Assembly: GCF_020905335.1 (NCBI RefSeq)
Contig: NZ_JAJJMN010000001.1
Span: 1,674,001-1,738,000 of the forward strand
Source of the DNA: Flavobacterium lipolyticum
GTDB taxonomy: Bacteria; Bacteroidota; Bacteroidia; Flavobacteriales; Flavobacteriaceae
Direction: 5' to 3'
DNA length: 64,000 nt
Below, in pieces: positions 1 through 8,800 of this stretch. The notes under the pieces are model-generated. The model did not search any database. It worked only from the letters and a program-made list of their open reading frames with translations, and was not told where the DNA came from. The translations under genes were made by a program, and so were the position numbers. How positions within the stretch are numbered: the stretch's first letter is position 1; each line of letters starts with the position of its first letter.

Positions 1-43
1 TTCATAATAGTATTTTACTTAATTTTTGGTAATAAAAACGTTG

Positions 44-51
44 CAAAATTA
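44..51 (-). promoter_or_regulatory. -7 promoter box for a gene leaving the window to the left
   Basis: On the minus strand this reads TAATTTTG, matching the Bacteroidota -7 consensus TAnnTTTG. A minus-strand ATG lies at positions 5-3, about 40 bases downstream, so a gene divergent from panC probably begins at the window edge. Only its first codon is visible, so its identity cannot be judged. No clear TTG -33 box was found. Confidence 0.4.
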
Positions 52-82
52 CAAAATTTTATGCAGTTATTAACTAATATAT

Positions 83-90
83 TATGTTTG
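83..90 (+). promoter_or_regulatory. -7 promoter box of panC
   Basis: TATGTTTG fits TAnnTTTG. It overlaps the first in-frame ATG at 84, which would place that codon upstream of the transcript start. This argues that panC translation starts at the next ATG, 114. The -33 element is weak. Confidence 0.5.
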
Positions 91-113
91 CAGTAAATTT
101 TAATAATACTGCC

Positions 114-962
114 ATGCATATTTTCTACGGTAAAGTAGCTTTGATAGCCTATTTAAAAACTATCAAAACCACAAATTCGACTATTGGATTTGTACCCACA
201 ATGGGAGCTTTACACCAAGGGCATCTGGCTTTAATGCAAAGATCACTCAAAGAAAATGACGATACCGTTGTAAGTATTTTTGTGAACCCAACTCAGTTCA
301 ACAACCCCGAAGATCTCGAAAAATACCCGCGTACTTTAGAAGAAGATGTGAAGAAAATGAGAGGTTTAAGCGACAAAATAATTCTATACGCTCCTAGCGT
401 AGAAGATATTTACGAAGGACATACCGTTTCTGAAGCTTTTGATTTTGACGGTTTAGAAAATCAGATGGAAGGAAAATTCAGACCCGGTCATTTTAACGGA
501 GTCGGAACCATCGTAAAACGTTTGTTCGAAATCGTAACTCCTACCAATGCTTACTTCGGAGAAAAAGATTTTCAGCAGCTACAGATTGTTAAAAAAATGG
601 TCGAAAAAAATCATTTACCCGTAAATGTTGTTGGCTGTCCTATTTTCAGAGAAGACAATCAACTTGCCATGAGCTCCCGAAACGAACGCTTAACTACTGA
701 GGAACGCAAAGAAGCCGCTATAATTTTTAAAGTACTTACTGAAGCAAAAGAAATATTTCACAAAGGCACTCCTGAAGAAACGATTCAGTTTGTCGAAAAT
801 TCTTTCAAAGACAACGAAAGATTTGAACTCGAATATTTCGTCATTGCTGACGAATCCACATTGTTACCTATAGAACATAAAAATAAAGACAAAAACTACC
901 GTGCCTTTATAGCGGTATTTGTTAATTCTATCAGGTTGATTGACACCATTTCATTAAATTAA
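114..962 (+). CDS. panC: pantothenate synthetase (pantoate--beta-alanine ligase)
   Basis: Cytoplasmic enzyme that joins pantoate and beta-alanine using ATP in the last step of vitamin B5 synthesis. The nucleotidyltransferase-fold signature PTMGALHQGH is at about residues 28-37, FVNPTQF follows, GEKDFQQ is near the middle, and the KMSKS-like LAMSSRN comes later. The 282-residue length is normal for PanC. An in-frame ATG at 84 exists but overlaps a likely -7 promoter box, so 114 is preferred. panD follows after 14 bases, giving a panCD operon that supplies both beta-alanine and the ligase. Family identification is secure; only the start is uncertain. Confidence 0.95.
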   Translation: MHIFYGKVALIAYLKTIKTTNSTIGFVPTMGALHQGHLALMQRSLKENDDTVVSIFVNPTQFNNPEDLEKYPRTLEEDVKKMRGLSDKIILYAPSVEDIYEGHTVSEAFDFDGLENQMEGKFRPGHFNGVGTIVKRLFEIVTPTNAYFGEKDFQQLQIVKKMVEKNHLPVNVVGCPIFREDNQLAMSSRNERLTTEERKEAAIIFKVLTEAKEIFHKGTPEETIQFVENSFKDNERFELEYFVIADESTLLPIEHKNKDKNYRAFIAVFVNSIRLIDTISLN

Positions 963-976
963 TTTACCTTTGCACC

Positions 977-1327
977 ATGCAAATTCAAGTTATAAAATCT
1001 AAAATTCATCGAGTAAAAGTGACCGGCGCTGATTTAAATTATATTGGCAGCATTACTATTGATGAAACTTTACTAGAAGCCTCAAACATTATTGAAGGCG
1101 AAAAAGTAGCAATTGTAAACATCAATAATGGCGAACGTTTTGAAACTTACGCAATCAAGGGAGAGAAAAATTCAGGAGAAATAACCCTGAACGGACCTGC
1201 CGCGAGAAAGGTTCAAAAAGACGACATTATCATTATCATCTCTTATGCTACCCTGGAGTTTGAAGAAGCTAAAACGTTCAAACCATGGATCATTTTCCCA
1301 AATGAAAATGATAATTCGTTAACGTAA
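977..1327 (+). CDS. panD: aspartate 1-decarboxylase
   Basis: Pyruvoyl enzyme that makes beta-alanine from L-aspartate, supplying the second substrate of the upstream panC product. The proenzyme self-cleaves between Gly24 and Ser25, visible here in YIGSITID, which generates the pyruvoyl group on the alpha chain. The length of 116 residues is typical. Downstream conserved stretches include NGERFETYAI and the NGPAAR motif. The gene lies 14 bases after panC on the same strand and is followed by a hairpin terminator, so the two form a compact operon. The C-terminal tail (KPWIIFPNENDNSLT) is ordinary. Confidence 0.95.
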   Translation: MQIQVIKSKIHRVKVTGADLNYIGSITIDETLLEASNIIEGEKVAIVNINNGERFETYAIKGEKNSGEITLNGPAARKVQKDDIIIIISYATLEFEEAKTFKPWIIFPNENDNSLT

Positions 1328-1400
1328 GGTTTTCTCTCAAAATTTAAAAGAATCTGTTTTTGTAGCCTAAAAAGATTCTTCAAAAAACCATAAAAAACAG

Positions 1401-1437
1401 AAATGACCGGTTTTGATTTTCAATATCGGTCATTTTT
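1401..1437 (+). terminator. terminator after panCD
   Basis: The arms AAATGACCG and CGGTCATTT form a 9-bp stem around a 17-base loop, followed by a short T run. The complementary A run on the other side means it may also serve the minus-strand gene ending at 1496. Confidence 0.7.
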
Positions 1438-1495
1438 ACTGTTTTACTCGAAAATTAACTTAGCTCTGAATGTGCCTGTTTTGCCAAGAATTTCG

Positions 1496-2398
1496 CTAAT
1501 TTAATGTATGCAGTCTTTTTCTTTTTAAATATTCTAATAATTCTGTTGGCCTGTCAGTTTGTATCATTGTAGCTCCATTCTCTATAACCCAACCCCAATT
1601 TGTATCGGGCGAGTCTATAGCACGTTCATCTTCATGACCGGCACACATTTCGCCCCATAAGGTATTCACCCAAATCCCTGTTCCTCTTTGTTTTATCTTT
1701 TTTATTTGTTCAAACATAGGTGATTTTTCAAAAGAATACAGTACCTCAAAGGCAATAGGATGAGTCTTATTGAGGTAGTCATCAACAAACGTATTTAGGT
1801 TCGTCTGTTCTTCTCTGATAATGGGAATATATAAAACATCATTTATTAGCGAAGCATACTTAGTATAAACCTCAGCATAAGAATCTTCGCCTTTGATTAA
1901 TGCCTGACGAAGTGTTCCTGTTTTCTTTAATACTTCAACAACCTTGTCCATATATTTCCAACTCTTATCAACATTTATTAGTATCTTTCCTTTTGCGGTA
2001 AGCATAAATTCTTCAAAAGTTGGAATTCTTTCATAAGTCTTTCTGCTTAAACCACCAGTAAGATAAAATTTCTGCAATTCATCATAAGTATAATCCGATA
2101 ATTTCCCTTTTCCAGTCGTGGTACGATCAATGCTAGTATCGTGCATTAACACTAAAACACTGTCTTTTGTAAGCCTGACATCTGTTTCCATGATGTCAAC
2201 TCCCATCTCAATACATTTTTTTAGCGCTCTTATAGAATTTTCAGGAGCATTTCTCCAGTCTCCACGATGCGCAGCTACAAAAACATATTTACTCTTGGAA
2301 TCTTGCAAAACACTAATGAGCTTATCTGCATGAGTCTGAGCTTGAATAGTTTCAAAAAACAGTATTAGCAATACCATCGTTACGAGTATTTTTTTCAT
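1496..2398 (-). CDS. secreted glycerophosphodiester phosphodiesterase (GDPD family)
   Basis: Hydrolyses glycerophosphodiesters (deacylated phospholipids) to glycerol-3-phosphate and an alcohol; export is likely. An N-terminal hydrophobic signal ending ETIQAQ precedes the mature enzyme. The GDPD signature is intact: AAHRGDWRNAPENS (catalytic His and Glu), METDVRLTKD (metal-binding Glu and Asp) and LMHDTSIDRTT (second catalytic His). The length of 300 residues fits a single TIM-barrel domain. It is the last gene of the minus-strand SusC/SusD locus, separated from susD by 106 bases holding a hairpin, so expression may be partly uncoupled. A second GDPD (8801-10483) lies in the same locus. The exact substrate cannot be read from sequence. 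Confidence 0.88.
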   Translation of the reverse strand: MKKILVTMVLLILFFETIQAQTHADKLISVLQDSKSKYVFVAAHRGDWRNAPENSIRALKKCIEMGVDIMETDVRLTKDSVLVLMHDTSIDRTTTGKGKLSDYTYDELQKFYLTGGLSRKTYERIPTFEEFMLTAKGKILINVDKSWKYMDKVVEVLKKTGTLRQALIKGEDSYAEVYTKYASLINDVLYIPIIREEQTNLNTFVDDYLNKTHPIAFEVLYSFEKSPMFEQIKKIKQRGTGIWVNTLWGEMCAGHEDERAIDSPDTNWGWVIENGATMIQTDRPTELLEYLKRKRLHTLN

Positions 2399-2435
2399 TT
2401 TACTTTTTTATGTTTGGATTTAAACAAATTTCACG

Positions 2436-2497
2436 ATCAGAAAAAAAGCATGGTTTTGGTGCTTATTACAATTTTCATGCTTCTTTTCTGATTTTTA
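2436..2497. terminator. hairpin between susD and the GDPD gene
   Basis: Seventeen-base arms at 2436-2452 and 2476-2492 pair at 16 of 17 positions, with a T-rich tail on the plus side. On the minus strand it sits just after susD, so it could be a partial terminator that lowers read-through into the GDPD gene. Confidence 0.5.
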
Positions 2498-2504
2498 CTA
2501 AAGC

Positions 2505-3911
2505 CTAATAACCTGGGTTTTGTTTGATAGCCGGATCTGTATTTATTTCTGTTAGAGGAATTGGCATTAAGAGATTATGACTATCGATTGTAATCAATAT
2601 TCCTTCACTTTTAAACCACTGATTCATTACCGTTATTGCCGTTCCTTTGCGAAGTAAGTCAAACCATCTATCTCCTTCTCCAACCAATTCAAGTTTTCGT
2701 TCCAAGTCAATAGCACTTCTCAGATCTACCTGATTTACAGAAGAAATATTTGCAAGCCCTGCCCGTGTTCTTATTAAATTTAAGTAAGTCTTTGCCAAAG
2801 TAATATTACCTTGTTCATTTTCTATTTCTGCCAACATTAAGATAATATCTGCATAACGAATCACAACTACATTACTTCCTCCATCCGCAGGAACTGTACT
2901 GCTTTTAGTAAGTTTTAAAGAAAAAGGAACTCCCGATGCTGTTATAGCAACATACTTGCCTTTACGATTATCTGCGGCTGTATACATACTATACAGATTT
3001 TTGGTCGGAAGGTTATGTCCCTTTGCTCCCGATATTGTTCCTGAAGGACTAAATATTTGCTGCATACTGCTTCCTTCACTATTCCCATTTATGCCGGAAG
3101 CAAATTGAACTGAAAATAATATTTCTTTATTTGTTTCCTTGTTAATATCAAAAACGTCTGCAATAGACACTAAATCATGAATATTAGAATCTTTAACTTT
3201 TAGCAGCCATATTTTAGCATTTTGCAAATCGTTCAAGGTCAAATAGACCTTTCCTAATAAAGCTTGTGCAGCTGTTTTAATTACCTTGCCCGGTTTATCA
3301 GCCTTTACAGGTAAAAGGGTTTCGGCTTCTGTAAGGTCTTTTATAATTTGATCATATACAACCTTGGTCGAAGCTCTTCCCTGTCCTAAATAACTATTAG
3401 GATCTATCGTTTCCTGAGTGACTAATGGCACATCTCCATATAATCTTACCAAGTTAAAATACAAAAGCGCACGAATAAATTTCATTTCTCCTATCCGATT
3501 ATCTCTGACAACAGCAACCTTAAAGGGGATCTTCTCAATTCTGTTTAATACCACATTAGCGCGTTGAATTGTTTTATAAGAATCTCTCCAGGTTTCGCTT
3601 ATCGAACCTACAATACTTGTGACACTAAAATTATCCAACTTGCCAAATGTGCCGTCATCATTTAATGGAACTTCATCATAAGTCGCGTCTGAAGGAATCT
3701 CACCCAATGCCACCATATTTAGTCCATAAAGCCCATTTAATTGTAATCCATCATAAACACCATTAACGGCTTCTTCAATTTCGATTTCTGTACTATAAAA
3801 TTTAGTAGCCACTTTTGACGTGATTGGATCTTGATACAAATCATCTGTGCAGGAAAACTGCGCCATCAGACAGAAAAAACCAATTATTTTTATTCTTTTC
3901 ATAATAGCCAT
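2505..3911 (-). CDS. SusD/RagB-family surface lipoprotein
   Basis: Surface-exposed nutrient-binding lipoprotein that caps its SusC partner. A hydrophobic signal leads to the lipobox-like AQFSC, with Cys at about residue 21, followed by TDDLYQDP. The N-terminal helical region (EIEEAVNGVYDGLQ) and the C-terminal half (RYADIILMLAEIENEQGN, then RKLELVGEGDRWFDLLRKG) are characteristic of RagB/SusD, and the protein ends with the usual KQNPGY-type tail. It starts 2 bases after the susC stop codon, so the two are translationally coupled; a second ATG three codons in is equally plausible. At 468 residues it is slightly shorter than many SusD proteins. The ligand is unknown; the flanking GDPDs suggest phosphodiester-containing material. 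Confidence 0.9.
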   Translation of the reverse strand: MAIMKRIKIIGFFCLMAQFSCTDDLYQDPITSKVATKFYSTEIEIEEAVNGVYDGLQLNGLYGLNMVALGEIPSDATYDEVPLNDDGTFGKLDNFSVTSIVGSISETWRDSYKTIQRANVVLNRIEKIPFKVAVVRDNRIGEMKFIRALLYFNLVRLYGDVPLVTQETIDPNSYLGQGRASTKVVYDQIIKDLTEAETLLPVKADKPGKVIKTAAQALLGKVYLTLNDLQNAKIWLLKVKDSNIHDLVSIADVFDINKETNKEILFSVQFASGINGNSEGSSMQQIFSPSGTISGAKGHNLPTKNLYSMYTAADNRKGKYVAITASGVPFSLKLTKSSTVPADGGSNVVVIRYADIILMLAEIENEQGNITLAKTYLNLIRTRAGLANISSVNQVDLRSAIDLERKLELVGEGDRWFDLLRKGTAITVMNQWFKSEGILITIDSHNLLMPIPLTEINTDPAIKQNPGY

Positions 3912-3913
3912 CT

Positions 3914-6900
3914 TTAAAAAGTTAAGTTAGTTCCAAAAATTACAGATTTTGTATTAGGATAGATGCGATTATCATTAAACCCCATTTCAAGAATATTAGC
4001 CGTTTCTGCTTCAGAATTGAAACCTCTGTATTTCGTAATATTTATCAGATTATTACCCGAAAGGTAAATTCTTGCCCTTGTTAAACCAATCTTTTTTATG
4101 GCTGTCTTAGGCAGATTGTAAGCTATTTGTATATCTCGAAGTCTTATATAGTCCGCATTAGTAAAAGTAATGCTTGATCCTCTGGCAGCTTGTCTGTTTG
4201 ACGAGAAATTTCCCGTATTGGGTTGCCCCAAAAAACCGTCCGGATTATTAATAGGATGATATCTATTCTCAAAATAATAGGTATTGGGTATAGAAAACCC
4301 TTCACCTGCTTCCATAAACACGGCCAATTCTTTAGCGAATTTTTTTCTGCCCTGAATTCCGTTTATAGAGAAGCTTAATTCAAAATCTTTATAAGTAAAA
4401 GAAGAATTAAAACCATAGGCAATCTTAGGAGCATAACTTCCAAAGCCTTTTTTATCTTTCTCATTAATAATTCCATCCTTGTTAATATCTTCCATAATAT
4501 AGTCTCCCGTTAGGGTGCCAGGCATATGGGGTGTTGTCGCAATTTGCTCATTTGTTTTATAAATTCCCAAAATATTATATCCATAAAGTTCTGCAATTGG
4601 ACCTCCGACCTTTGTCCTGTAAGATCCTTGATAACCTGTTATTATTTCATTCTGGTTATTTCCCAGTTTTAACACTTCACTTTTATTGGTTGAAATATTT
4701 CCTCCGAAATTCCATTTTACTTGCCCCAGATTGATCCCGTTTCCTTCAAATGAAATTTCAAAACCCGAATTTTTTAATTCTCCCGTATTTTGAGTAGAAG
4801 TTGTAAATCCAGATTGTTGCGGTACGGGCACATTTAGAAGCAAATCACTTGTAATCGACGAATAAAAATCAGCTGTGAAATTAAATTTTCTATAGATAGT
4901 TAAATCCAATCCTAAATTGGTTGACGTTCTGGTTTCCCATGATAAATTCGGATTAGGGGAACTGGTGGTTGCAAATCCGGGATTTAATTCATTTCCATAT
5001 ACATAATTTTGAGGATTTACTAACGGAATAGATCCATAAGAACCAATTTGATTATTTCCCGTTTTACCCCAACTGGCACGTATTTTAGCAAAAGTAAAAA
5101 TCGTCGTTTCAGGAAAAAAGGCTTCTTTACTTACTATCCAGCCTCCGGCTACAGAAGGGAAAAGTCCCCATTTTGAATTAGAACCAAAACGAGAGGAACC
5201 ATCACGCCTCAAAGTCCCTGTGAGTTGATACTTTTCTTTATAAAAATACTGAGCACGGCCAAGGTAGGAGATCAATACCCATGTATCTTTTGAACTGGTC
5301 ACCTTAAAGGCGCTGGCTCCCGCAATATTTGGAAGATTATCATCCGGTATTCCTGTACCTACAATATCTGATGAATTTCCTTCTTCTCTTTGATACGTAT
5401 ATCCTGCCAATAGCTCAATTTGATGCTTTCCAAAATTTTTAGTATAGTTTAATGTATTCTCGGTAATAATATTTTTTGCAGTTGAATTCGTCTCAGAAGC
5501 TACAGCTGCCTTGGGAGCGGGCATTCTATAATAACCTACTGAAGACGGACTGTAGAATTGGTTTAAAATATTTCTATAGTCTCCACCAAACAATGTTTTA
5601 AATTGCAGCCCATCACTAATATCATAGGTAACAAAAGCATTTCCAAACAGCCTGAAATACCTCTCTACATTTGAATTTAGTTTCATGACCGCAACCGGAT
5701 TTTCTGCCAAAGCCCCATCTTGAGGAGCATTTGCAGCAAGTTGATTGCCAATAGCTAAAGAACCATCTTTATTATAAGGACTAAAAAATGGATAGGAAAT
5801 AAGAAGCGAGAGAACAGGATTAGTATTAAATCCATCATCTTGATTGTACTTATTCTGAACCGAATAAGAAGGATTCAAGCTAATACCAAATTTAAATTTA
5901 TCTGATAATTCCGTATTAAACCGAATTGAAGAGGTATAACGTTTATAATCTGTTTCGATAACAATTCCTGGTTGTTCGAAATAATTTCCGGAAATGTAAT
6001 AATTTGATTTTTCATTTCCTCCCGAAACGCCAAGTGAATAATTCGTTATCGGCGCATCTCTAAAAACTTCATCCATCCAACTGGTATTTGCTAACCCTTC
6101 TAATCCGGGGTTTTTCAGGTAATTAAGTCTAAGCTCACGCTTACCTGCGCCTTTTGCTATTCTTGTAGCTTCATCGTCATTTTCACTTCGACTGTCAGGT
6201 TTTTTAGACACATACCCCCAATCTCTGGCTTCATTGAAAAATTGAGCCGCTTGATTTGCATTTACTATTTCTACTCCGGAAGCCTGTCTTTGGATACCGG
6301 TATAATAATCAAATGATATTATTGGAGCTCCTTTTTTTCCTTTTTTTGTAGAAACCAGAATGACTCCATTAGCCCCTCTTGATCCATAAATAGCAGCAGA
6401 AGCGGCATCCTTTAAAACATTTATAGATTCGATATCATAGGAATTTATGGCGTTTAATGTTGCTCCCTCAGAAAGAGGAACACCATCTACAACAATAAGA
6501 GGATTAGAGCCTGCGGTTAATGTACCTGTACCGCGAATAATTATCTTTGAAGAGGATCCCGGTTGTCCTGATGTTTCATTAACTTGAACTCCTGCCATTT
6601 TTCCACTCAATTGTTGTACAAAATTGGCTCCGGCAACCTTATTAAGTTCTTCTGCTTTAATCTGAACAGAAGACCCCATTACCTTCGTTTTTGACTGTTT
6701 CCCATAGCCAATAACTATTACTTCATCAAGAACTTTAGAATCTTCCTGCAGTATAATACTAACCATACTTTTATCAGATACTGTAATTGATGTAGTAATA
6801 TAACTTATATAGGAAATCTCCAGTTTATCTCCTAATGAAGCTTCTATATCAAATTTACCTTCGGAATCAGAAATAGTAGCTTTATTGGTTTCCCTATTTT

Positions 6901-7288
6901 CAATTGTTGCTCCGGCAATAAAAAGCCCTTTATTATCTGTAATTATTCCTGTAATTTTTTCAATTTTTGTAGCTGTAGGGATAAATCTATTTTGCTTTCT
7001 TATTCTAATAATTTTATCCTTAATCTCATACTGAACCTCCTGTCCTACAATAATTTGTTTTACAATCTCATCAATAGATTGATTTGTTGCATTGATCGAA
7101 ATTATCTTTCTTGTATCAAAGTCTCCCGATTCAAAAACAAAAGAGTATCCACTTTTTTCCTTCAGGGTTTCTATTGCTTTCCCAACACTTACATCACTGT
7201 AATTCAGAGTCATAACTTGTGCATATCCCGTTAGATTTAGGAAATACAATATCATGGTCAACAAAGTGACCTTTATTTTTTCATTCAT
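3914..7288 (-). CDS. SusC/RagA-family TonB-dependent outer-membrane receptor with STN domain
   Basis: Outer-membrane beta-barrel importer energised by TonB. The order is: signal peptide (cleavage near TGYAQ), STN domain at about residues 27-97, carboxypeptidase D-regulatory-like domain at about 110-185 (ITGIITDNKGLFIAGATI), the SusC signature DEVIVIGYGKQ near 190, the plug with GSRGANGVILVSTKKGKKG near 305, then the barrel ending GTNLTF. The 1124-residue length is normal. An STN domain usually signals through a FecR anti-sigma factor to an ECF sigma factor, but no such genes are in this window, so any partners are elsewhere. It is preceded by a 410-base gap that probably holds its promoter. 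Confidence 0.93.
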   Translation of the reverse strand: MNEKIKVTLLTMILYFLNLTGYAQVMTLNYSDVSVGKAIETLKEKSGYSFVFESGDFDTRKIISINATNQSIDEIVKQIIVGQEVQYEIKDKIIRIRKQNRFIPTATKIEKITGIITDNKGLFIAGATIENRETNKATISDSEGKFDIEASLGDKLEISYISYITTSITVSDKSMVSIILQEDSKVLDEVIVIGYGKQSKTKVMGSSVQIKAEELNKVAGANFVQQLSGKMAGVQVNETSGQPGSSSKIIIRGTGTLTAGSNPLIVVDGVPLSEGATLNAINSYDIESINVLKDAASAAIYGSRGANGVILVSTKKGKKGAPIISFDYYTGIQRQASGVEIVNANQAAQFFNEARDWGYVSKKPDSRSENDDEATRIAKGAGKRELRLNYLKNPGLEGLANTSWMDEVFRDAPITNYSLGVSGGNEKSNYYISGNYFEQPGIVIETDYKRYTSSIRFNTELSDKFKFGISLNPSYSVQNKYNQDDGFNTNPVLSLLISYPFFSPYNKDGSLAIGNQLAANAPQDGALAENPVAVMKLNSNVERYFRLFGNAFVTYDISDGLQFKTLFGGDYRNILNQFYSPSSVGYYRMPAPKAAVASETNSTAKNIITENTLNYTKNFGKHQIELLAGYTYQREEGNSSDIVGTGIPDDNLPNIAGASAFKVTSSKDTWVLISYLGRAQYFYKEKYQLTGTLRRDGSSRFGSNSKWGLFPSVAGGWIVSKEAFFPETTIFTFAKIRASWGKTGNNQIGSYGSIPLVNPQNYVYGNELNPGFATTSSPNPNLSWETRTSTNLGLDLTIYRKFNFTADFYSSITSDLLLNVPVPQQSGFTTSTQNTGELKNSGFEISFEGNGINLGQVKWNFGGNISTNKSEVLKLGNNQNEIITGYQGSYRTKVGGPIAELYGYNILGIYKTNEQIATTPHMPGTLTGDYIMEDINKDGIINEKDKKGFGSYAPKIAYGFNSSFTYKDFELSFSINGIQGRKKFAKELAVFMEAGEGFSIPNTYYFENRYHPINNPDGFLGQPNTGNFSSNRQAARGSSITFTNADYIRLRDIQIAYNLPKTAIKKIGLTRARIYLSGNNLINITKYRGFNSEAETANILEMGFNDNRIYPNTKSVIFGTNLTF

Positions 7289-7698
7289 AAAATTGGTTTT
7301 TATTTATTTTTTTGGATAACTAATTCCTTAAGAAGAGACAATTTTTATCTTTATACCCTGTTTCAGAACTTCTTGGCTAGACAGTTAAAAACATAGAACC
7401 GGAAAACATGGTTATTTTTCGATTTTTTGAACTTTTTAAAATACTGTTACTTTTTTTCTCCATATTTTTTGTTTTTAAAATATCCTTTTATTTATTGTTA
7501 ATTCAAATCACATCCTTTTACATATCTCATTTGTAACTTGTTTTATTACTACCACAGATTTACTTGATGAAACGGTTTTTTTCTAATATTAGCTGTTAAA
7601 TAATTAATTTTAAAACACCTAATTCTTTAAAAGTTGCTGCCTTAAATTTCTATTATAGTAAAACAAGCGGTTAAGGAATATGAAAGTATTTTTACTGA
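7289..7698. other. 410-base AT-rich spacer upstream of susC
   Basis: No gene is supported here. The region lies between the end of the T9SS gene and the susC start, both on the minus strand, and most likely carries the susC promoter. No box matching TAnnTTTG on the minus strand was found, so a different sigma factor (for example an ECF factor acting with the STN domain) is possible; this is inference. Confidence 0.4.
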
Positions 7699-8778
7699 TT
7701 AGTTGTGGAGTAGTTTATAAGAATAAGTATTATCCTTTGTCGTTATTTTTAAAAACATTACATCGCTATCCGATCTAATATTGCTATGGTTTATTGTAAT
7801 TTTGTTATAGCCTAAATTTAGATTTTTGGCTTCAGAATACAATTCCTTACCTTGCAGATTAAAAATTTGAATTTGAATTTCACGATTACTATTTGAATTG
7901 ATATCGATATTAAAATAGTCTTTTGATGGGTTTGGATAAACTTTAAATTCAAAATCACTGTTTGTTTCTAGACCCTCTGTTTTTGCTTTTTCTAATTCAT
8001 TATTCTTATCTTCAGGAGTGGATGCAACTTCTCTTTTTTTCTGTGTCTTATTTTCTTCTTTTGGATATGAAAAATGAGTTTGTACATGATCTTTAAGTTC
8101 TGAATAATTAAATTCATGTATCTTAACTATCCCCGGTATTTTAAATTTTGTACTATTAGCATTAGAACCTATGCGAATTTTAGCGGTAGAAGTCCTCTTT
8201 AAAAATTCATTCATTGGAGAATTAGCATCATTGAACTTGTAATCCAAACCAAAGTAAGTTGCTGACAAATACTGAGTGTTAATTGGAATTGTAGTTTGCT
8301 TTATTTGCACTTCAATCCACATAAAGCGGGCTGTAAAAAAGTATCGAACTGTCCAGACTGCATCAACAGGAGTCTGGTCTTTTAAAGTAAATAACGGATC
8401 AAATAAAAGATAATCGTAATATGTACCATTTTCATGATATCTTCTAAGCATCACGGTTTGATTTTGATAGAAGACTTCTAAAAATCGCCCTTTACTGCTT
8501 TCAAAACTTAATAATTGATCTCCATTCTTTGGAGCTTCAAAATCACATATAATCACCAGACCATCTTTACTTTGTGATAAATTATCCATTTGATTCGCTA
8601 TAAGAATCTGCGAATTATGATCTGCTTCTGATTTGCTTGTAAATACATTATTCCCATAAGGTGCAAAGTAGGAATAAGGCCCTGCTTGAGAAAATGACAC
8701 ATTAAAATTTAGCAGCAATAGCAGTGGTAAAAGTTTTAGTTGTCCTATCGAAAAAGTACAAAAAGAAATATTTTTCAT
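7699..8778 (-). CDS. secreted protein with T9SS type A sorting domain, function unknown
   Basis: A signal peptide (cleavage near NVSFSQ) starts this 359-residue protein. The last 80 or so residues form a Por secretion C-terminal sorting domain, with FKVYPNPSKDYFNID, then IQIFNLQGKELY and a final Lys-rich beta strand. Such proteins cross the outer membrane by the type IX system and are usually attached to the surface. The mature N-terminal part (FEAPKNGDQLLSFES, DPLFTLKDQTPVDAVWTVRY) looks like an all-beta domain but matches no family I can name. A charged linker with KTQKKREVASTPEDKN separates the two. It lies 22 bases after the GDPD gene upstream, so it is probably co-transcribed with it. 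Confidence 0.8.
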   Translation of the reverse strand: MKNISFCTFSIGQLKLLPLLLLLNFNVSFSQAGPYSYFAPYGNNVFTSKSEADHNSQILIANQMDNLSQSKDGLVIICDFEAPKNGDQLLSFESSKGRFLEVFYQNQTVMLRRYHENGTYYDYLLFDPLFTLKDQTPVDAVWTVRYFFTARFMWIEVQIKQTTIPINTQYLSATYFGLDYKFNDANSPMNEFLKRTSTAKIRIGSNANSTKFKIPGIVKIHEFNYSELKDHVQTHFSYPKEENKTQKKREVASTPEDKNNELEKAKTEGLETNSDFEFKVYPNPSKDYFNIDINSNSNREIQIQIFNLQGKELYSEAKNLNLGYNKITINHSNIRSDSDVMFLKITTKDNTYSYKLLHN

Positions 8779-8800
8779 AACGGTATAAATTTACATGTAA

